Assembly (NCBI GenBank): GCA_030539275.1
Contig: JAUNSK010000008.1
Span: 1-64,000, forward strand
Direction of reading: 5' to 3'
From: Oscillospiraceae bacterium
GTDB lineage: Bacteria > Bacillota > Clostridia > Oscillospirales > Ruminococcaceae
Length of the DNA stretch: 64,000 nucleotides
Part shown: positions 35,341-44,893 of the stretch, piece after piece
Layout of the letters: each line of letters opens with the position of its first letter
How positions within the stretch are numbered: position 1 is the first letter of the stretch
Notes under the pieces: generated by a model
Database searches by the model: none
Told to the model about the DNA's origin: nothing
The model's input: the letters and a program-made list of their open reading frames with translations, nothing else
Made by a program: the position numbers and the translations under genes

Positions 35341-38136
35341 TCAGCTTTTAGATGATGAAACTTTTTTCCTGAAACTGAAGCCTTTTTTGCTGTCTATTAA
35401 AATAAATACAGCTACAAGACCAATTCCTGTAATTGTAAGGACAATTCCCAGAGGCATGCCTGCAGGGAAGAATGACATACTTACCTTATGAGTACCAGGA
35501 TCCATATCAACAGCGATAAAGCCTCCTGCAACGTCTTTGATCTCTGCCTTCTTTCCGTCAACTCTTACTGTCCAGCCCTTTTCATAAGGAATGGATGTAA
35601 AGAACATCTGTCCTTCATTTGCAGTTACAGTACCTTTAATGTGGGTATCTGACCACTTTTCTATATCTAACTGATTCTGTTTGAGTTTCTCCATATCAGC
35701 ATTGAACGCAGCCTCGTCAAAGTAATAGAAAAGCTGATCCTTCATATATGTATACTCATTTGCAACTGTTGCACGCAGACAGAAGTTTGTATTTGCATCA
35801 TACTTGCCAAGACGCTTTATACAATAATCCTCTCCTTCAAAATAATTGCCCAGATAATCTTCCTGAGGAAAATCAAACTTACCCTCTGCGTCATTCCATA
35901 CTCCCCTCCAGAGATTTATCTTCTTCTGATATACTGTAGGGAAGAATATAAATACAGGGTCATTAGTCTCGGCATGTACAAAATAATCTATTGTCCAGTC
36001 ATTTGCACCTGCATTTGCAACGTACTTTGTCTGGTCTCCTGCATTTTCAATAGTGACATTTGAATAAATAGGATCCTGTGAGAAATTAAGTCGTTTGAAG
36101 TATTCCTTTTCCTCTCCCAGCATTGCACTCAGTAGAGCATTCTGATTTTCAAACGGATTATCAGGATTGCTGATATATGCATTTTCAATGTCCTTATCTA
36201 CCATGTATCCGATAGAAAGAGCATTCATGTTCTGATAAACATCTATCTGATCAGTTGATCCGTCCTTATGTTCTGTTCTTGTTGAGTACTGGTATGGATA
36301 AGAAGGATCAACACCTGCATTTTCAGAGTCCATAACGTATTTGATGCCAAGGATGGAATCTGTAAGAGGAGTCGTTCCGTTATATCTTGTAAGAAATCCT
36401 CCGTTACAAAAACCGAGTTTTCCGAGAGTGTCTATTATTTTTGAATTCATTACACTGCTTGAATGTGACAGGCCCTTCAGACCCCATGCCATGTTATCAT
36501 TCAGGGTTCTGCGGCATGCATTCTTGACTGCAATTTTTTCTGATCTGTAAAGTCCCGGATCTTTTTCCTCCATAACAGCAACAGCATCTCTGCCTGTCTG
36601 GATCTTGTCATAGTATGAAGAACGTGTGCTGTACGCTACATCTTTGTCAATGGCCTTAAGAGTATCAAATGAATTGAGCAGAAGCTCACCTGACACTATT
36701 AACAGGATTGTAAGAGGTATAACCTTTGAACCTGAACTTTCCCTGTACGCACTTACAAGGATCGAGAAGCACAGTATACATCCGGCTGTGAACCACAATC
36801 CGTTAAGTACTTCAATATTTTCGTACTTGAACAGTTTTTCAGCCATGAGCAGATATACAAGTATTCCGAAAAAGGTACCGCCTATCGCATTTGCCTTTAC
36901 TCCGTCAAGTTTTTCAAACGCCTGTGCTGCCATAACAAGGATTATCCATGACATAATAAATGAATATCTGTATGGAAGCCAGTTCGGAACCTGTCCTCCG
37001 TGCCACCACATGTCGATAGGCTTTATGTACATGCTGAAAAACATTGCAGCAAGCAGAAGTGCATATCCGATTTTTTTCTTTGTTTCTATTTTGCTGTTGA
37101 AGAAAAACAGCGGAAGCAGAAGCATCGAAATCGTACCGCAGTAGATTTCAGGAAGTCCTTCATTTCTTACTGTATCATAGCTTGAAGGAAGAAGTTTAGA
37201 AATTATATCAATTGAATCAAACTGAAGTTTAAGTGAATAGTCAGGTGTTGTAAATTCAAACTTTCCTAAACTGAGTGCATGATATACCGGCAGGATCATA
37301 ATTGCAGCACATGCACCTGCTATAGCTGAACAATAGCCGAATCTGAGGATGGTAAATCCCATGTCCTTCCATGAACGGTTTTCCTGATTTGTTCCGAAAA
37401 TAAAGTAAAAAATAAAATACAATACGCTGAAGATAGCGATCATATAACCGATATAGAAGTTTGCAAAGAACATCATTGCCAATGGGATAATATAATAAGC
37501 ACGGAGCTTTCTGTCCACAAGATATTCAATGCCCAGCATTATCAGCGGCAGGAAAACAAGGCCGTCTATCCACATCGGATCCATAAGCTGTATTACAGCA
37601 TATGCACACAGAGCAAATAAAGATGAGAAGATCAGTGAATTCAGAGGCTTCATCTTTTTTGATTTCTGAAGATAATAACTGAAGGTCACACCTATCGTAC
37701 CTATCTTAGCAAGCTGCATGATAAGAAGACTTTCAAGAATAATTGTTCTTGGAAGGAGCATGACAATGAGTGTGAACGGACTTGCCAGATAATAACCGAT
37801 AATGCCTATGTATTCACCTGAAAGATTTCTTGACCAGTTGTACAGAATACTTCCGTCACCCCAGATCGCATCTCTCAGCACCTCATAATAATAGACATAC
37901 TGACCGTTAAAATCCAGAACAAGAACTGATCCGTCATGCGGATTGGGTCGTCCACTGAATTTTGTTCCCATTATGTTGCCTAACGGATACACATCAAATA
38001 AGCCATATGCCAGAGCCATAATTATTACTGGAATAAAGAAAGCATAAATATAATATCTGTTTTCAAATATCCATTTTCTGAACTTCGGCCACACAGCTGT
38101 CTTTGGTTTTCCCGCAGGCTTTACTGTTTTGTTCAT
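35341..38136 (-). CDS. YfhO-family membrane glycosyltransferase, copy 3
   Basis: A 931-residue paralogue, the most divergent of the three: about 12 transmembrane helices, then an outside domain (about 500-890) and a last helix with the basic tail DSKKGFSFRKK. Differences cluster in the outer domain (for example NACRRTLNDNMAWGLKGLSHS and FDFPQEDYLGNYFEGEDY, each read in parts), which probably contacts the acceptor, so the copies may differ in acceptor or regulation. Own promoter (38197-38225), AGGAGG ribosome site and terminator. It is likely the oldest copy or a separate earlier duplicate. Confidence 0.85.
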   Translation of the reverse strand: MNKTVKPAGKPKTAVWPKFRKWIFENRYYIYAFFIPVIIMALAYGLFDVYPLGNIMGTKFSGRPNPHDGSVLVLDFNGQYVYYYEVLRDAIWGDGSILYNWSRNLSGEYIGIIGYYLASPFTLIVMLLPRTIILESLLIMQLAKIGTIGVTFSYYLQKSKKMKPLNSLIFSSLFALCAYAVIQLMDPMWIDGLVFLPLIMLGIEYLVDRKLRAYYIIPLAMMFFANFYIGYMIAIFSVLYFIFYFIFGTNQENRSWKDMGFTILRFGYCSAIAGACAAIMILPVYHALSLGKFEFTTPDYSLKLQFDSIDIISKLLPSSYDTVRNEGLPEIYCGTISMLLLPLFFFNSKIETKKKIGYALLLAAMFFSMYIKPIDMWWHGGQVPNWLPYRYSFIMSWIILVMAAQAFEKLDGVKANAIGGTFFGILVYLLMAEKLFKYENIEVLNGLWFTAGCILCFSILVSAYRESSGSKVIPLTILLIVSGELLLNSFDTLKAIDKDVAYSTRSSYYDKIQTGRDAVAVMEEKDPGLYRSEKIAVKNACRRTLNDNMAWGLKGLSHSSSVMNSKIIDTLGKLGFCNGGFLTRYNGTTPLTDSILGIKYVMDSENAGVDPSYPYQYSTRTEHKDGSTDQIDVYQNMNALSIGYMVDKDIENAYISNPDNPFENQNALLSAMLGEEKEYFKRLNFSQDPIYSNVTIENAGDQTKYVANAGANDWTIDYFVHAETNDPVFIFFPTVYQKKINLWRGVWNDAEGKFDFPQEDYLGNYFEGEDYCIKRLGKYDANTNFCLRATVANEYTYMKDQLFYYFDEAAFNADMEKLKQNQLDIEKWSDTHIKGTVTANEGQMFFTSIPYEKGWTVRVDGKKAEIKDVAGGFIAVDMDPGTHKVSMSFFPAGMPLGIVLTITGIGLVAVFILIDSKKGFSFRKKVSSSKS

Positions 38137-38196
38137 ATAGAACCTCCTGTTGTTTTATTTTTGTATAAAGTCCTCATAAATTCCAGTCATTTTACT

Positions 38197-38225
38197 ATTA
38201 TACCTTAAAATCAATAGAGTTGCAA
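38197..38225 (-). promoter_or_regulatory. Promoter of YfhO-like copy 3
   Basis: Minus-strand TTGCAA (38220-38225), 17-bp spacer, TATAAT (38197-38202). Confidence 0.75.
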
Positions 38226-38263
38226 TCCATTTTTATGTATATTGTGTGTTTTTTTATTACAAA

Positions 38264-38310
38264 ACAAAAAATACAGCAGATACGGCTCTCTATTCCGTAC
38301 CTGCTGTATT
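38264..38310 (-). terminator. Terminator of the PHP-domain gene
   Basis: AATACAGCAGGTACGG pairs with CCGTATCTGCTGTATT (one mismatch) over a 9-nt loop, then TTTTTGTTTTG on the minus strand. Confidence 0.9.
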
Positions 38311-38353
38311 ACCCCGGTAGATCTCTTTATCATAATTCTTTTTGGGTTTTACA

Positions 38354-39186
38354 TCAACCTCGCCGGCTATCTCCCGTAAGCCAGTCAAGCTGAATATCCA
38401 CATCCATTCCCAACAAGTTTTTCTCTTTTATCCTTTCCCCATGGAAATCTGATCCTGCTGTTATTATCAGTCCTTTGTCAGAGGCGAGCCTTTCAAAATA
38501 TTGCGTCTGTATATCAGAGTGTTCAGTATAAAGACACTCTATTCCATCAAGTCCATACCCGCAAAGCTGTTCCAATAACTTTTCAAATTTTTCTTTATCT
38601 GTTCTGATCAGACCCGGATGAGCCAGTACAGCTTTCCCCCCTGCAGAATGAATTATTTCTATTGTTTCTTCTGCACCGGGCTTGTCTCGTTCAACTTCAG
38701 ATCTGTACTCATCTGTTCCAAGATATCTTATGAATGCCTCATTAACGTCAGATACATATCCCTCTTCAACCATAGCCTGAGCAAAATGAGGTCTTCCTAT
38801 AATGTCTGCGGCGCAAATTTCTCCACATTTTCTAATAACAAATCAATGTTTTTCTCTCTTAAATACTCCAAAATCCTGAATTTCCTGACATCACGGTCCT
38901 TTTTGAGTCTTGAACACAATTGCTCAAGAACCGGATTCTTTTCGTCAATACCATATCCCAGTATATGAATGTCCCCACATTCTGACGAAGAGCTTATCTC
39001 GATCCCAGGTATAAATACTATACCTCTTTCGTGAGCTGCTTTTCTAGCCTGTTCAATAGCTCCCGTTGTGTCATGATCTGTGACAGACAGATATTCAACC
39101 CCTGCATCTGCCGCCATATTCACCAGCTCACACGGCATATACTGCCCGTCTGAAGCTGTTGTGTGTGTATGAAGATCTATTTTCAT
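38354..39186 (-). pseudogene. PHP-domain phosphoesterase, frameshifted
   Basis: Two frames together make one PHP protein of about 277 residues (family of 5'-3' exonuclease/nucleotide phosphatases such as RNase AM/TrpH). The first frame (39186-38797) supplies DLHTHTTASDG, VTDHDT and GIEISS; the second (to 38354) supplies IIGRPHFAQAMVEEGYV (starting upstream of its first ATG), AHPGL and TAGSDFHG, all metal-binding segments. Near 38815-38822 the frame breaks: one extra A in the AAA run (GAGAAATTTGC) would restore EKICAADIIGRPH. A one-base deletion or a sequencing error fits; the site is not a canonical slippery heptamer. If real, the enzyme is lost. Confidence 0.85.
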
Positions 39187-39568
39187 TATCTTTCCGCCTT
39201 CCGTTTCGGCAGTGTGCGCATCGCTGCTTATGTATCCGGTTATCCCCTTTAATCCACTGTTTATCTTCCTACATAAATACTTTTCGTCAGAAACTCAGAA
39301 AATTAAAGTCAAAAATATGAGGTCAAATGCCAAACCTACGTTTTGTCTTAAAATTATGCTTAAAAGTAGCTGTTTTTCTGCACATTGTCTATATGAAGTA
39401 TACTGTAAACATATTAATCATTGATAATATGAAGAAATATTATTGTACGAATTAACATACATATATAATGTTCACTTTTTTACTATTGGTTAATATTCTG
39501 TATTCAAAAAAATGCATACACTTTATAAAAAAATACCATATTTTTTTATTTATAATTGAAATCAAATA
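39187..39568. other. Intergenic region between the PHP gene and serC
   Basis: AT-rich divergent region. A 70-codon frame at 39212-39424 lacks a ribosome site and any family resemblance, and I do not call it. No T-box, hairpin or repeat was recognised. The serC promoter closes the region. Confidence 0.5.
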
Positions 39569-39597
39569 TTGACTTATACAACGAAAAGGAATATAAT
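39569..39597 (+). promoter_or_regulatory. serC-serA promoter
   Basis: TTGACT (39569-39574), 17-bp spacer, TATAAT (39592-39597), leaving a leader of about 75 nt with a GGAGG ribosome site. Confidence 0.88.
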
Positions 39598-39676
39598 AAT
39601 AATTGTTTATATAATATCATTATTTAAATTACATATTATATTTTGTACAATATAAAATTATGGAGGTTTTTTAACA

Positions 39677-40759
39677 ATGAACAGAGTTTACAATTTTAGC
39701 GCAGGCCCGGCTACACTGCCTGAACCGGTTCTTCAGAAAGCAGCAGATGAAATGCTTTGCTACGGAGATTCAGGCCAGTCAGTTATGGAAATGTCTCATC
39801 GTTCAAAAGAATATCAGGCAATAATAGATGAATGCGAATCATTGCTCAGATCTGTTATGTCTATTCCTGACAACTACAAGGTACTTTTCCTTCAGGGCGG
39901 AGCTTCCTCTCAGTTTGCTATGATTCCTCTGAACCTCATGAATAAAACAGGCAAAGCTGACTTCGTTCTTACAGGTCAGTGGGCTACAAAGGCTTACAAA
40001 GAAGCTGCCAGATACGGCGAATGCAACGTAGTTGCTTCTTCAAAAGATAAGACTTTCTCTTATATTCCTGAACTTGATAAATCAAAGTTTAACCCAACAG
40101 CAGATTATTTCCACATCTGCCAGAACAATACTATATACGGAACAAGGTTTGCAGAACTTCCTGAAACAGGTAATGTGCCGCTTGTAGCTGATATGTCATC
40201 ATGCATTCTTTCTGAACCAGTTGATGTATCAAAATACGGTCTTATTTATGCCGGTGCACAGAAGAATATGGGTCCTGCAGGACTTACAGTAGTAATTATC
40301 CGTGAAGATCTTATCGGCAATGCCAAGGACTTCACACCAACAATGTTCAATTATCAGACACACGCTGATAACGGTTCAATGTTCAATACACCACCTACAT
40401 ACGGCATCTACATTCTTAAGCTTGTCCTTGAATGGATCATTGAAAAGGGCGGACTTACAGCAATGAAAGAACTTAATGAAAAGAAAGCCGCTGTTCTTTA
40501 TAATTTCCTTGACAGCTCAAAATTATTCAAGGCAACTGTACAGGGCAAGGATCGTTCTCTCATGAACGTACCATTTGTTACCGGCAATGAAGAACTTGAT
40601 GCCAAGTTTGTTGCAGAAGCTAAAAAATCAGGCTTTATCAACATCAAGGGACATCGTTCAGTTGGTGGTATGAGAGCTTCTATATACAATGCTATGCCAA
40701 TTGAAGGCGTTGAAAAGCTCGTAAGCTTTATGGAAAAATTCGAAAAGGAAAATGCTTAA
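39677..40759 (+). CDS. serC: Phosphoserine aminotransferase
   Basis: Converts 3-phosphohydroxypyruvate to phosphoserine with glutamate; also used for vitamin B6 in some bacteria. The 360-residue class V aminotransferase starts NRVYNFSAGPATLPEPVL and has the PLP lysine in YAGAQKNMGPAG (about residue 197). FLQGGASSQFAM and HICQNNTIYGT carry phosphate and substrate contacts. First gene of a serC-serA operon, 17 bp before serA. serB is not in the window. Confidence 0.96.
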   Translation: MNRVYNFSAGPATLPEPVLQKAADEMLCYGDSGQSVMEMSHRSKEYQAIIDECESLLRSVMSIPDNYKVLFLQGGASSQFAMIPLNLMNKTGKADFVLTGQWATKAYKEAARYGECNVVASSKDKTFSYIPELDKSKFNPTADYFHICQNNTIYGTRFAELPETGNVPLVADMSSCILSEPVDVSKYGLIYAGAQKNMGPAGLTVVIIREDLIGNAKDFTPTMFNYQTHADNGSMFNTPPTYGIYILKLVLEWIIEKGGLTAMKELNEKKAAVLYNFLDSSKLFKATVQGKDRSLMNVPFVTGNEELDAKFVAEAKKSGFINIKGHRSVGGMRASIYNAMPIEGVEKLVSFMEKFEKENA

Positions 40760-40776
40760 TTTCAGGAGGCTGACTC

Positions 40777-41940
40777 ATGTATAATATTCAGACACTTAAC
40801 AAAATTTCTGCAGTAGGAACAGATCTTTTTGACAAGGCAAAGTACAATATTGCTGATGCACCGGAAAATCCTGATGCAATAATGGTCCGTTCAGCTGCAA
40901 TGCACGATATGGAATTCGGTTCAAATCTCCTTGCCATAGCAAGAGCAGGCGCTGGTGTCAACAATATTCCTGTTGACAAATGTGCTGAGATGGGAATCTG
41001 TGTATTCAATACACCTGGTGCCAATGCAAACGCTGTTAAAGAGCTCGTTATAGCTGGTCTTCTTCTTTCATCAAGAAAGATCGCAGACGCTCTTGCATGG
41101 GTTCCGTCACTCAAGGGTGAAGGCGATCAGGTTGGAAAACTCGTAGAAAAAGGAAAATCACAGTTTGCTGGTCCTGAGATCAAGGGCAAAACTCTTGGTA
41201 TCATCGGACTTGGCGCTATCGGTATCCTTGTTGCCAATGCTGCAGTATCTCTTGGTATGAACGTTATCGGAACTGATCCGTTCCTTTCTGTAAACTCAGC
41301 TCTTAAGCTTTCAAGAAAGGTTTGTATCGTTCCTTCAACAAAGGAAATTTTCGCATCAAGTGATTATATTACAGTTCATGTTCCATGCAATGCTGACACA
41401 AAGGGATTCATCAATGCTGACTCAATCGCTTCAATGAAAGACGGCGTAAAGGTTCTTAATTTTGCAAGAGGCGAACTTGTTAATACAAATGATATGATCT
41501 CAGCACTTGATAATGGTAAGGTGTCCTGCTATGTAACTGACTTCCCTAATGCTGAAATAATCGGTGTCAAGAATGCAGTCTGCATTCCTCATCTTGGTGC
41601 TTCAACACCTGAAAGTGAAGACAACTGTGCTTCAATGGCAGCTGAAGAACTTATCGACTACATTGAAAACGGAAACATCAAGAATTCTGTAAACTTCCCT
41701 GATGCTCAGCTTAATGCAGAAGGTACAAAGGTTTGCATTCTTCATAAAAATGTTCCTGATGTTATCTCACAGGTTACATCTGTTTTTGGTCAGAACAATG
41801 TCAATATCGACAACATGATCAATAAGAGCAAAAAGACTTTTGCTTATACAATGATTGACACTTCTGCTGATGTAAGTGATGAACTTATCTCAAGAATTGA
41901 TGCTCTTGAAAATATCATCAAGGTAAGAGTAATCAAGTAA
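40777..41940 (+). CDS. serA: D-3-phosphoglycerate dehydrogenase
   Basis: First step of serine synthesis, NAD-dependent. The 387 residues comprise the split substrate domain, an NAD-binding Rossmann domain with GIIGLGAIGILVANAA (about 140-155), the catalytic Arg in NFARGELV and His in CIPHLGAST, and a C-terminal ACT domain (about 320-387) with the ligand-type GQNNVNIDNM segment. This short form lacks the intervening ASB domain of larger SerA proteins. The ACT domain suggests serine feedback, not proven. Ribosome site AGGAGG precedes the start. Confidence 0.95.
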   Translation: MYNIQTLNKISAVGTDLFDKAKYNIADAPENPDAIMVRSAAMHDMEFGSNLLAIARAGAGVNNIPVDKCAEMGICVFNTPGANANAVKELVIAGLLLSSRKIADALAWVPSLKGEGDQVGKLVEKGKSQFAGPEIKGKTLGIIGLGAIGILVANAAVSLGMNVIGTDPFLSVNSALKLSRKVCIVPSTKEIFASSDYITVHVPCNADTKGFINADSIASMKDGVKVLNFARGELVNTNDMISALDNGKVSCYVTDFPNAEIIGVKNAVCIPHLGASTPESEDNCASMAAEELIDYIENGNIKNSVNFPDAQLNAEGTKVCILHKNVPDVISQVTSVFGQNNVNIDNMINKSKKTFAYTMIDTSADVSDELISRIDALENIIKVRVIK

Positions 41941-41954
41941 TATAATTAAAATAA

Positions 41955-41999
41955 AAGCTCCTGATTATCTGTAAACGATAATCAGGAGTTTTCTTTTTT
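41955..41999 (+). terminator. serC-serA terminator
   Basis: CTCCTGATTATC (41958-41969) pairs with GATAATCAGGAG (41977-41988), followed by TTTTCTTTTTT. Confidence 0.92.
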
Positions 42000-42200
42000 C
42001 TAAAAACATATGATATTTTATCTATGAGTCTATTATATCACCATGTTTTTCAAAGTCAATACTTTCTAATTCTTTTCATGCAAACTTACAAAAATCGTTC
42101 ACATACAATTATTATTTTACTGCAATTGCTACTGTATAAAATAAACGCTATATTATAAGCATTTATTTGTTAAATACAGCAGTTTGCAGCAGTCTATCAA

Positions 42201-44081
42201 TTATTGCGGTCCAAGAGTAACCGGTTCTTTGAGTATATATTGTTTTAAGTGACTTAAATCAGCAATATTTACTGAGCCATCCGCTGTTACATCTGCCAGT
42301 TCAAGTACCGTTGCGTCAAGAGTAATATCGGATAAGAGATGCTGACTCAGCAGCGTAAGATCTGTCATTTCAACCACCTGATCAGAATTAAGATCTCCGT
42401 AAACGCCATGAACAGGCATAGTTGTTACAGATGATGTTGTAGTTGCCGCTTGTGTTGTTGTCTGAGAAGGAAGCGTGGTTACTGGAGGTTCAGTTTCTCC
42501 TGTACTTATAGGATACTTTCTTATATCCGGAAGTTCATCAAGTGTGATACAGTAGTCGCTTGTATAAATATCAATAAGATCGTCAACCGGATTTATCTGC
42601 TGACTAGTCAGATAGTTATTATACCACGGACAGAACCATAGCCAGCCTGCTTTGTCGTTAATAAGATTGCCTACTGCTGGTATAGAGTCATTTTCACTCA
42701 TCGTAACCATTTTCTTTTTATCTGTTCCTGCAACCAGATTATAAAATGTTGACGACAGCGATGCAAGACAAGGTAATCCGTCTACTGCATTATACTTGTC
42801 ATATCCTACAATATCAACATATTCATCACCAGGATACCAGTCATCTGCTGCAGGTGATGTTGAACCGGTCCATACCCATATGATATTATCAAGTCCATAT
42901 ACATTTGTCAGCTGGTCATAGAGAAGATGATACAGTTTTTTACATGGCTCTGCTCCTTCGACGCCCCACCAGAACCATCCGCCCTCAGCTTCATGCAGAG
43001 GTCTGAACAGCACCGGAACATCAGCATCCTTAAGTATCTTGAATTTGCTTGCTATCAGTGCAATGTCGTCCATAATAACTTTGTTTTCCCATGTTCCCTC
43101 TTCAAGTCCCTTACTGATACTGAAAGTAGTATAGTTTGCACTTGCTGATTCAACATAAAAACACCTGTCAGTTGAATCTTCTTCTGACGGAACGCTCCAG
43201 TGCCAGGTTATAGTTGAGATCCCTCCGAACTTATTCGTCCATTCAGCTGCACGTTCAGCAGCCTGATCATCCCACATCTTTGGTGATGAGTTATAATTAA
43301 GAAAGTCTATACCTCTTATCGCAGGCATTTTACCTGTCTTTTCTTTTATGTAATCGAATTCAGCCTCATTATCAACTATATATCCTGTTGTAGGATCTGC
43401 GTTGTAGTTATAATTATGACTGCCGCAGTACTCCTGCTGACCTGAGAGAATATGATTGCCGTAAACATCACAGAGGTATGAAAACAGTCTCTTCGTAGTA
43501 TCACTTGCATTTTTGTTAACAAGATTTCTGTCTGGTGACAGATCCATTATTGACTGATCTGCTTCTTTGATCACAAGATAATCAAAAAGTGTATAACCCC
43601 AGTATGATTTGAGCTGAATTTCATTTGTGCCTTTCTTTAACTGAACATATCCTGCAGACATCTCCTGAAATTTCTCACAGTAAGGAAAAGTTATCTCTCC
43701 CTGATTTGTTGAGTTTACATTCAGATACTGAACTTTCTTGTTCAGATCAAACGGCTGACAATATCTTATTACAAGTTCATATAATCCGTCCTTCGGTGCA
43801 TCAACATCTACTGATACACTTGATCCTTTTGAAGTCATATTTGCAAATCCGGTACCGGACCAGTCAGAGATATCGGCGGAATTTCCGCTGGCACACTCAT
43901 CGATCTTTGTCCAGTTCTCTACTTTGATGTTGTCGAATCTGCCATCTTCAAACTCATACTTTGTTCCTTCATCTGTTAATGCATTTACTGACATGTCATT
44001 CTCCTTAAATGGCATATATGTGAAGCAATTGGCACTGAATACAGCAGCCGCTATTACTGCTGCAATCTTTCTGTATTTCAT
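42201..44081 (-). CDS. Secreted beta-mannanase: CBM35, GH26 and dockerin
   Basis: Cuts beta-1,4-mannan in plant cell walls. Start at the second ATG (44081), six nt after GGGAGG, gives 626 residues. Order, counted from the first in-frame ATG two codons upstream: signal peptide (about 1-36), a CBM35-type beta-sandwich (about 42-175) opening YEFEDGRF, the GH26 catalytic domain (about 195-525), a Thr-rich linker (about 533-562) and a C-terminal dockerin (about 563-625). Catalytic residues are E366 as acid/base in RPLHEAEGGWFWWG and E465 as nucleophile in VTMSEND. The dockerin loops are DLNSDQVVEMTD and DVTADGSVNIAD. The dockerin implies docking to a cohesin on a scaffoldin, none of which is in the window. 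Promoter at 44152-44180. Confidence 0.94.
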   Translation of the reverse strand: MKYRKIAAVIAAAVFSANCFTYMPFKENDMSVNALTDEGTKYEFEDGRFDNIKVENWTKIDECASGNSADISDWSGTGFANMTSKGSSVSVDVDAPKDGLYELVIRYCQPFDLNKKVQYLNVNSTNQGEITFPYCEKFQEMSAGYVQLKKGTNEIQLKSYWGYTLFDYLVIKEADQSIMDLSPDRNLVNKNASDTTKRLFSYLCDVYGNHILSGQQEYCGSHNYNYNADPTTGYIVDNEAEFDYIKEKTGKMPAIRGIDFLNYNSSPKMWDDQAAERAAEWTNKFGGISTITWHWSVPSEEDSTDRCFYVESASANYTTFSISKGLEEGTWENKVIMDDIALIASKFKILKDADVPVLFRPLHEAEGGWFWWGVEGAEPCKKLYHLLYDQLTNVYGLDNIIWVWTGSTSPAADDWYPGDEYVDIVGYDKYNAVDGLPCLASLSSTFYNLVAGTDKKKMVTMSENDSIPAVGNLINDKAGWLWFCPWYNNYLTSQQINPVDDLIDIYTSDYCITLDELPDIRKYPISTGETEPPVTTLPSQTTTQAATTTSSVTTMPVHGVYGDLNSDQVVEMTDLTLLSQHLLSDITLDATVLELADVTADGSVNIADLSHLKQYILKEPVTLGPQ

Positions 44082-44151
44082 AAACATCCTCCCGCTCTTA
44101 TGTAAAAAAAAAATATTATAATATAGTATATTATTGAGTTATCCTACTGAA

Positions 44152-44180
44152 ATTATAACACTAATGTTAAAACTTTGCAA
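44152..44180 (-). promoter_or_regulatory. Mannanase gene promoter
   Basis: Minus-strand TTGCAA (44175-44180), 17-bp spacer, TATAAT (44152-44157). Confidence 0.7.
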
Positions 44181-44255
44181 TATATAAGCACAAAATAAAC
44201 TAAATTTATTATTATATATAACAACATTTAAGTACATATTTAATTAACCAGTATA

Positions 44256-44284
44256 TTGTATTTTTTCATGATCTGGTATATAAT
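44256..44284 (+). promoter_or_regulatory. rnhA promoter
   Basis: TTGTAT (44256-44261), 17-bp spacer, TATAAT (44279-44284). Because it lies inside the upstream extension of the rnhA frame, it rules out starts before about 44291. Confidence 0.75.
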
Positions 44285-44309
44285 AAAATGGATTAAATAT
44301 TTTGGAGTG

Positions 44310-44756
44310 ATGACAATCAAAACAGTACAGATATTTACAGACGGGGCCTGCAGTGGAAATCCCGGACCCGGAGGATACGGAATAATCCTGCGCTACAATG
44401 GCAATGTTAAAGAATTGTCCGGAGGTGCAGCTCAGACTACAAATAACAGAATGGAGCTTACTGCTGTAATTGAAGCACTTGAGGCACTGAAGGAGCCATG
44501 CAATGTTGTACTGACAACCGACAGTCAGTACGTGGCAAACAGCGTGACCCAGGGATGGATCTACGGCTGGCTGAAGAAAAACTGGGTTCGCAGCGGCAAA
44601 CCTGTACCCAACACTGATCTCTGGAAACAGCTTCTTCCCCTTCTTAAAAAACACAATGTTGAATTTGTCTGGGTACGCGGTCATAACGGTCATCCTGAAA
44701 ATGAGCGCTGTGATGAACTTGCAGTAATTAAGAGGGATTATTACAGTAAAATATAA
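44310..44756 (+). CDS. rnhA: Ribonuclease HI
   Basis: Degrades RNA in RNA-DNA hybrids. Start ATG 44310 ([12 protein letters not shown]) gives 148 residues, the usual length; the open frame reaches back to 44256, but the promoter lies there. The ribosome site is unusual: GGAG only 2 nt before the ATG. The catalytic set is present: D in [15 protein letters not shown] in [10 protein letters not shown] in TTDSQYV, and D in NERCDELA. The basic handle [14 protein letters not shown] matches the E. coli type I form. Confidence 0.93.
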   Translation: MTIKTVQIFTDGACSGNPGPGGYGIILRYNGNVKELSGGAAQTTNNRMELTAVIEALEALKEPCNVVLTTDSQYVANSVTQGWIYGWLKKNWVRSGKPVPNTDLWKQLLPLLKKHNVEFVWVRGHNGHPENERCDELAVIKRDYYSKI

Positions 44757-44767
44757 CGGGCATGCTA

Positions 44768-44796
44768 TTGCAAAATCCACAAAAAAGGTATATAAT
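44768..44796 (+). promoter_or_regulatory. nifS-nifU promoter
   Basis: TTGCAA (44768-44773), 17-bp spacer, TATAAT (44791-44796), giving a leader of about 90 nt. Confidence 0.7.
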
Positions 44797-44893
44797 AAAT
44801 ATCAGTCACCGGATGAGGAATTTATCTTTATATGTTTATTTTTCTCCCGGCAGACAATATTAATAAATATATAATCTGCAAAGAAGGTTTTTT

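Noticed and set aside
38815..38822. Programmed ribosomal frameshift in the PHP gene
   Set aside because: The sequence GAGAAATTTGC is not a canonical slippery heptamer in the reading frame and no downstream stimulatory hairpin was seen; a deletion or read error is simpler.
39212..39424. A 70-codon frame upstream of serC
   Set aside because: No ribosome site, no family features, and it overlaps the likely promoter side of the PHP gene.
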